Source: Cryptomeria japonica
Lineage: Eukaryota > Streptophyta > Pinopsida > Cupressales > Cupressaceae
NCBI RefSeq assembly: GCF_030272615.1
Contig: NC_081411.1
Location: forward strand, 43,705,017-43,769,016
Direction of reading: 5' to 3'
DNA length: 64,000 nt
In this document: positions 60,236-64,000 of the stretch, piece after piece
Layout: each line of letters begins with the position of its first letter
How positions within the stretch are numbered: the first letter of the stretch is position 1
Translations under genes and position numbers: made by a program
The notes under the pieces: generated by a model
The model's database searches: none
Told to the model about the DNA's origin: nothing
Seen by the model: only the letters and a program-made list of their open reading frames with translations

Positions 60236-61129
60236 CTATTTGACTGAATCAGGAACCTTGATATTATTCTTTTCAAGAAGATTTGAAAGGTGATCAATTT
60301 GTTTCTTTAAACACTTATGTTCATCATGACCAGGCCTCTTACAATAAGAACACTTGAGCTTCTCCTTCTTAGGTTGTTCACCTTTTGATGAAGAGGTCTC
60401 ATTGTCTATTTTTGAAGTAGCAGATTTCTGATCTTTCTTCTTCTCTCCTTGGTTCTTTTGTTTCTTATCTTGCTTACTAGACCCTTTCTGTTCTTTTGTG
60501 CCTTGATTTACAACTAAGGCATGTGACTTAGAGGGCTTTATTGTACCCATTTGAACCAATTTGTCCTGCTCCCTAGTGAGTTTTGTAGCAAAATCATCTA
60601 AAGAAGGCATTTTGAATGTGGTACCTAGGGCACATTTGGTAGCATAGAATGTAGAAACAAACACTGAATAGTTAGGACCAAGCTTAGAAAGAATACTCAA
60701 GATCAGTTGTTTATCATCTTTCTTAGTTCCACATTGTTCCAACTGCAATCTTATAGACTTAAGTTTAGTGAAGAAGTCTTGTATAGTATCAAAATTGGTT
60801 GGATTCAACCCTATGACTTCATTCTCCAATTGATGACCTCTTAGTTCATCTTGCTTACCAAAGAGGTTTCCCAAAGTAGTCCATACTGCATTTGGTGTAG
60901 TAGCAGATTCAATGTGAAAAAGAAGGTCAGGAGAGACTGACACGCACAATGTACCAAAAGCTTCATCACATTTATTAAACCATTTAATCTTTTCTGCAGC
61001 ATCTTGAGGTTCAGTTTCAAGTCCCATAGTAACATGATGATATCCATGTCTTTTCAGATATATTATCATCTTAGATTTCCATTCAAAGTAATTATATGGT
61101 GTTAAAAGTGGAACTGTAGATGCATCCAT
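60236..61129 (-). pseudogene. gag: Element D gag
   Basis: 297 codons open from ATG 61129. Copia gag: start MDASTVPLLTPYNYFEWKSK, retrotrans-gag segment VWTTLGNLFGKQDELRG...LENEVIGLNPTNFDTIQDFF, a Lys/Gln-rich linker, and a zinc knuckle C-SY-C-KRPG-H-DEHK-C (about 60336-60375). It forms the particle and binds RNA. It ends at TAG 60236, where the same frame continues into pol. In many copia elements gag and pol form one frame, so this stop is probably a mutation but could in principle be a readthrough site. Confidence 0.92.
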
Positions 61130-62154
61130 GATAGTAGAAAAGAAGATTGCAAAGAGTCAAAAAAAGTGCAAGAAAGAAGACACAAGAGACACCCCCCCTT
61201 TCCACTAGTCTTTGAAATCACCCCCCCCAAATATTACAAGGTTGGCACTTTATAATTAGTGCATTTATAAGGCTTTTATCAGATTACAATGCTTTCTAAG
61301 GCTTTAATGGCCAAAATAGAAAGTTTAAATACATATAAATTTAACACAAAATCTGAAAAAATTAGCCTTATAGCTACTCAATGTATCTTAATACCTTTCC
61401 AACAACTATTTGTTTTTGTAAAATAGAGTTGTGAGAAGAAAGATATGATCTATAGAAGGAAAAAAAACATGCAGCTGATTCAACCTGCAATATCTAACAA
61501 AGAAGGGTAGAATATTTCAATAAGACCTACAATTATGAAGAGTGCTCATTTCTAGCTTTCCGTCAAGTACTCATTTGCAAAAAACTGACACCCGAGGCAA
61601 AAGTTATGCAAGTTTTAAGAAAGGTTGCTGAATTTCCCTAATAGAAAAACGGCTTAAGCCTTGTTGAAACTCAATTTTTTTAAAAATTATTAATTTTCTA
61701 GAAAAACCCTCCAAAACCCAAAAATTTTTCGATGCTGGGAACAAAACCCAGAAATATTTTTTTCTAAAAATGAACAGAGGTTAGAACACTAGGGCCGAAA
61801 TGAAAATAGCTCTAGTAAAATATTTCACTCTGATTTTTTTACTGTGTTCTCCAAACTTTGAATTTGGTGAAATAAAAGTCACTTATGATTTTCACAAGCC
61901 TTCTGGACACTCTGGAAATGCTAAAGAAGCCTCCAATATTACCAAAAATGCTACAATCACCCAGATCTCAAAGAACACATATATAAAACCAGATTTAACT
62001 AGAAGCTTATTTTCTTTTAAACTATTCTGATTCTCCAGGTCACACGAAAATGCAGGAGAAGAGCATACTTGGTTTTTAAGAAAAATATTAGCTATCTAAC
62101 AATCTCAAATCTCTCAAATAAATCAGAAAAGCAATGAGCTATACCAGACAACAC
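61130..62154 (-). other. 5' leader of element D
   Basis: About 1 kb between primer site and gag start. No coding signal on the minus strand; a 76-codon plus-strand frame at 61800-62030 is not supported by anything. Confidence 0.6.
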
Positions 62155-62167
62155 GGCTCTGATACCA
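62155..62167 (-). promoter_or_regulatory. Primer-binding site of element D, initiator tRNA-Met
   Basis: Minus strand TGGTATCAGAGCC immediately after the LTR end TTTAACA. Confidence 0.93.
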
Positions 62168-62825
62168 TGTTAAATTCTGTGAGAAGCAAGAATCAAGCCA
62201 GGATCTGATGTCGGTCATAGATCACATGCAACTCCAAGCAACGGCTGATCGAAGATCAAAATAGTTGAATGAAAATAGATCTGATATGAGAGAAAAATAG
62301 AGATGAAGAGAATTTTGAGAAGACTCTCACCGAGCTATCACTTCACTAGTGAAGGTGAGAGTATATTGCTTATTATATAGAAAAATAATAGCATATACAA
62401 CCAAGAGGTGCATTAACTCCCACCTCCATTAAAAGTGGGAGGTTTTACCTACTACCCCATAAAAGGTGGGAGGTTTTTACCTACTTGGTAAATGTCAAAG
62501 CATGTGGTATAACCTCCTTACATGAAAACAAAAAAAGAGTTATAAGAGGTGGCACATAAGGCCAAAAGAGGGTGAGAAACCCAACTACCCCATAACCCAC
62601 TTAGGAAATGACAAAATAGTGGTTATGAGAGGTGGCACAACAAGTCAAAAAAGGGTGTGTAACTCAACTACCCATGTGAGGTGGAGAGTTACACATGTAG
62701 CTAATGTATTCCACCACGTGTCCTCATATTAACCACACCTAATAACCTAAGCAAGCTTAATAATATATGTGTAGGAAAAATAAATACCCCCTAACATAAG
62801 GAAAATAAAAAAACTTACACTAACA
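62168..62825 (-). repeat. 5' LTR of element D
   Basis: 658 bp copy of 56190-56850, with a TATA (CTATATAATAAGC) at about 62368-62380 on the minus strand. Confidence 0.92.
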
Positions 62826-63532
62826 GGTACAATGTTTGAAATCGACTCTGCCTAGTTGATTGGTTGAATGAATCACGCGTCCAGTAGTTTCTTTAGTTTT
62901 GCTTTTACTAGAATTGTAACATGCAGATTCATCTTTCTTAGTTTTTTCTATTGGCTTAGCTCTGTGAGCTATGGATAGATGGTGCATGATCAAATTTGGA
63001 TCTATCCTTGGCATATCTACATAGGACCAAGCAAAATTGATTTGATTTTCTTTGAAGAACTTAGTGAGATGAGGTTGTTCTTTTTTTGTCAATGATTTGG
63101 CAGGTGTATGGTCTTTGTTGCCTCTTCAGTGTCAATGTTGATTGATTGAGTTGGTTCAATCAATATTCGTGATCTCTCCTGATAATTTTTCAGAAGAGTG
63201 TCAAGTCTCTCATCTATTAGTGCCTCAGAGAAGTTTTCACCGTTGGATACACCCTTTATTTTTACTTTTTTATGATCTAATATTGTCATTGAATGGTTTT
63301 CACCATTAGATCGATTTTTTGCTTTATTCATTTTGCGATTAATAGACTTGGAATTCCATTGGTTGAGAGCTTCATTATGAGATTCACTAGTGGAACATTT
63401 TTTGGATTTACCAAACAAAGGTAATGGATAATGGCTTCATCATCTTGAAAGGTAGGTATATTAAGTGGTTCTACTTGTTCCCAGTCAATGAGTTCTAGAT
63501 ATATTAATGGTAAGGAATCATCAGGTAGGTTA
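62826..63532 (-). pseudogene. Element A pol N-terminal region (protease-RT linker to RT start)
   Basis: Minus-strand homologue of 37200-37900 in B: LIYLELIDWEQ and FQDDEAII (63440-63520), NGENHSMTILDHKKVKIKGVSNGENFSEA (key part VKIKGVSNGENFSEA, 63200-63300), ERSRILIEPT, LTKFFKENQINFAWSYVDMP and MHHLSIAHRAKPIE (62930-63070), then FIQPIN of RT ending at the copia insertion. It joins to 56184 once element D is removed. Stops and one frame change around 63089. Confidence 0.82.
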
Positions 63533-64000
63533 TGTTAGGTCCAACAAGGAAAGCTAATGTACTGAGAGGGGAGGGGTGAATCAGTACTTCAAAACTTTTC
63601 TTCAAAAACAATCTTACTAATAAATATAAACTGTGTATAGTTGATCTCATAATATATAATGCTAAAATGTAATCATAGAAATAACATCCATACACATTTC
63701 ACTTCATAACACAAATATTTTGGCTATGCAAAAACTCTTGGTTAGAGAGAAAAACTATGGTGGGGATGGCACCCACAACTTCACTACTGCAATAATAAAG
63801 GTTGCTCGATTAGAGCTACATGTTTAGCTATTTCTGATAGCTTACCTTGTTAGGAGTATCAAGATCTTTAGATCTACCTTGCTAAAGGATTTTACAAACA
63901 CTTTTACAAAATGTTGTACCTAGTTAAAGGCTTTACAATTTATAGACCTTGTTAGAGTCTTTTACCTTGTTAAACGTTTCTAACACAACTCAAAATAATT
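63533..64000. mobile_element. Start of another LTR element, cut by the window end
   Basis: Homology of element A to B stops at about 63532. The next bases are TGTTAGGTCCAACAAGGAAAG, a TG start typical of an LTR, followed by GAGAGGGGAGGGGTGAATC, then sequence with repeated ACCTTGTTA(A/G)(A/G) words at 63844, 63945 and 63970. No match to the other LTRs here. The expected duplication would be GGTTA, which cannot be checked. Confidence 0.55.

Larger units (their letters stand above)
56190..62825 (-). mobile_element. Element D: Ty1/copia retrotransposon, 6.6 kb
   Basis: Minus-strand element inside the RT of element A. LTRs are 62168-62825 (5') and 56190-56850 (3'); on the minus strand they start TGTTAGTGTA and end TTTAACA. 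Flanks GGTCC (56185-56189) and GGTAC (62826-62830) match at four of five bases. An initiator-Met primer site directly follows the 5' LTR and a G-rich polypurine tract precedes the 3' LTR. The single frame of 1,375 codons encodes gag, protease, integrase, RT and RNase H in copia order. LTRs look about 97 percent identical by eye, so this is among the younger insertions. Confidence 0.94.
1047..63532 (-). mobile_element. Element A: old Tat-like Ty3/gypsy retrotransposon, split by nested insertions
   Basis: Host element for most of the window. Pieces in minus-strand order: pol N-terminal region 62826-63532, RT and RNase H 54806-56189, archaeal-type RNase H and integrase 49001-50505, post-integrase spacer 47984-49000 and 27701-27806, antisense PMD gene 17854-20990, polypurine tract 17434-17450, 3' LTR 17421-17433 plus 1047-2459. 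Between the pieces sit five complete insertions, and a sixth begins at 63533. Joining the flanks of each insertion restores continuous homology to the nested Tat element B, which is the main evidence. Gag and the 5' LTR are outside the window. The order of domains and the second RNase H are typical of the plant Tat lineage. Confidence 0.8.

Noticed and set aside
61800-62030. 76-codon plus-strand frame with a signal-peptide-like start
   Set aside because: It lies in the leader of copia element D on the opposite strand, AT-rich, with no supporting motif.

Overview
The window looks like intergenic, repeat-dominated nuclear DNA of a land plant. Long introns, plant-lineage Ty3/gypsy (Tat-type) and Ty1/copia retroelements, plant mobile domain (PMD) genes and AT-rich LTRs all point that way. 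A large-genome gymnosperm is my best guess, from the size and depth of nesting, but this is inference. I see no host housekeeping gene, no rRNA or tRNA gene, and nothing bacterial.

Nearly everything from about 1.05 kb to 63.5 kb can be read as ONE old Tat-like Ty3/gypsy retrotransposon on the minus strand (element A) that other elements have split. Its 3' LTR is at 1047-2459 plus 17421-17433. An antisense PMD gene follows (17854-20990), then integrase and the second RNase H (about 49000-50505), the rest of RNase H and RT (54806-56189), and the start of pol (62826-63532). Its 5' end lies beyond the window. Insertions into A, left to right: (1) a 15-kb DNA transposon with terminal inverted repeats (2460-17420); (2) a 5.7-kb non-coding LTR element with an initiator-Met primer site (22031-27700); (3) a 20-kb Tat element B (27807-47983) whose 5' LTR is itself split by a 1.67-kb solo LTR (28132-29805); (4) a 4.3-kb TG...CA element, perhaps a very long solo LTR (50510-54805); (5) a 6.6-kb Ty1/copia element D on the minus strand (56190-62825); (6) the first 468 bp of another LTR (63533-64000). 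Target-site duplications or a rebuilt empty site support the first five. A Ty1/copia gag relic fills 1-840.

Two systems stand out. The first is the 15-kb TIR transposon. It has 20-bp perfect TIRs, subterminal arrays of an AGCGCGTACGC-like palindrome, a minus-strand gene with a plausible D-D-E core and a spliced C-terminal exon, a plus-strand gene of many phase-0 exons with a zinc-ribbon-like motif, a 359-bp satellite, a 1-kb purine tract and 0.8-kb tandem repeats. I cannot place it in a named superfamily. The second is an antisense gene found at the same place in both Tat elements, A and B. A TATA box comes first, then a 25-codon first exon with matching residues, an intron full of short AGCGC-type repeats, a PMD, a Gly/Arg-rich linker and a coiled coil. 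Conservation between two diverged elements suggests it was a working gene of this lineage.

The retroelement coding regions are dead but mostly in frame. B's gag-pol keeps one frame over 7.3 kb and is broken only by stop codons, mostly of the kind that cytosine deamination makes.
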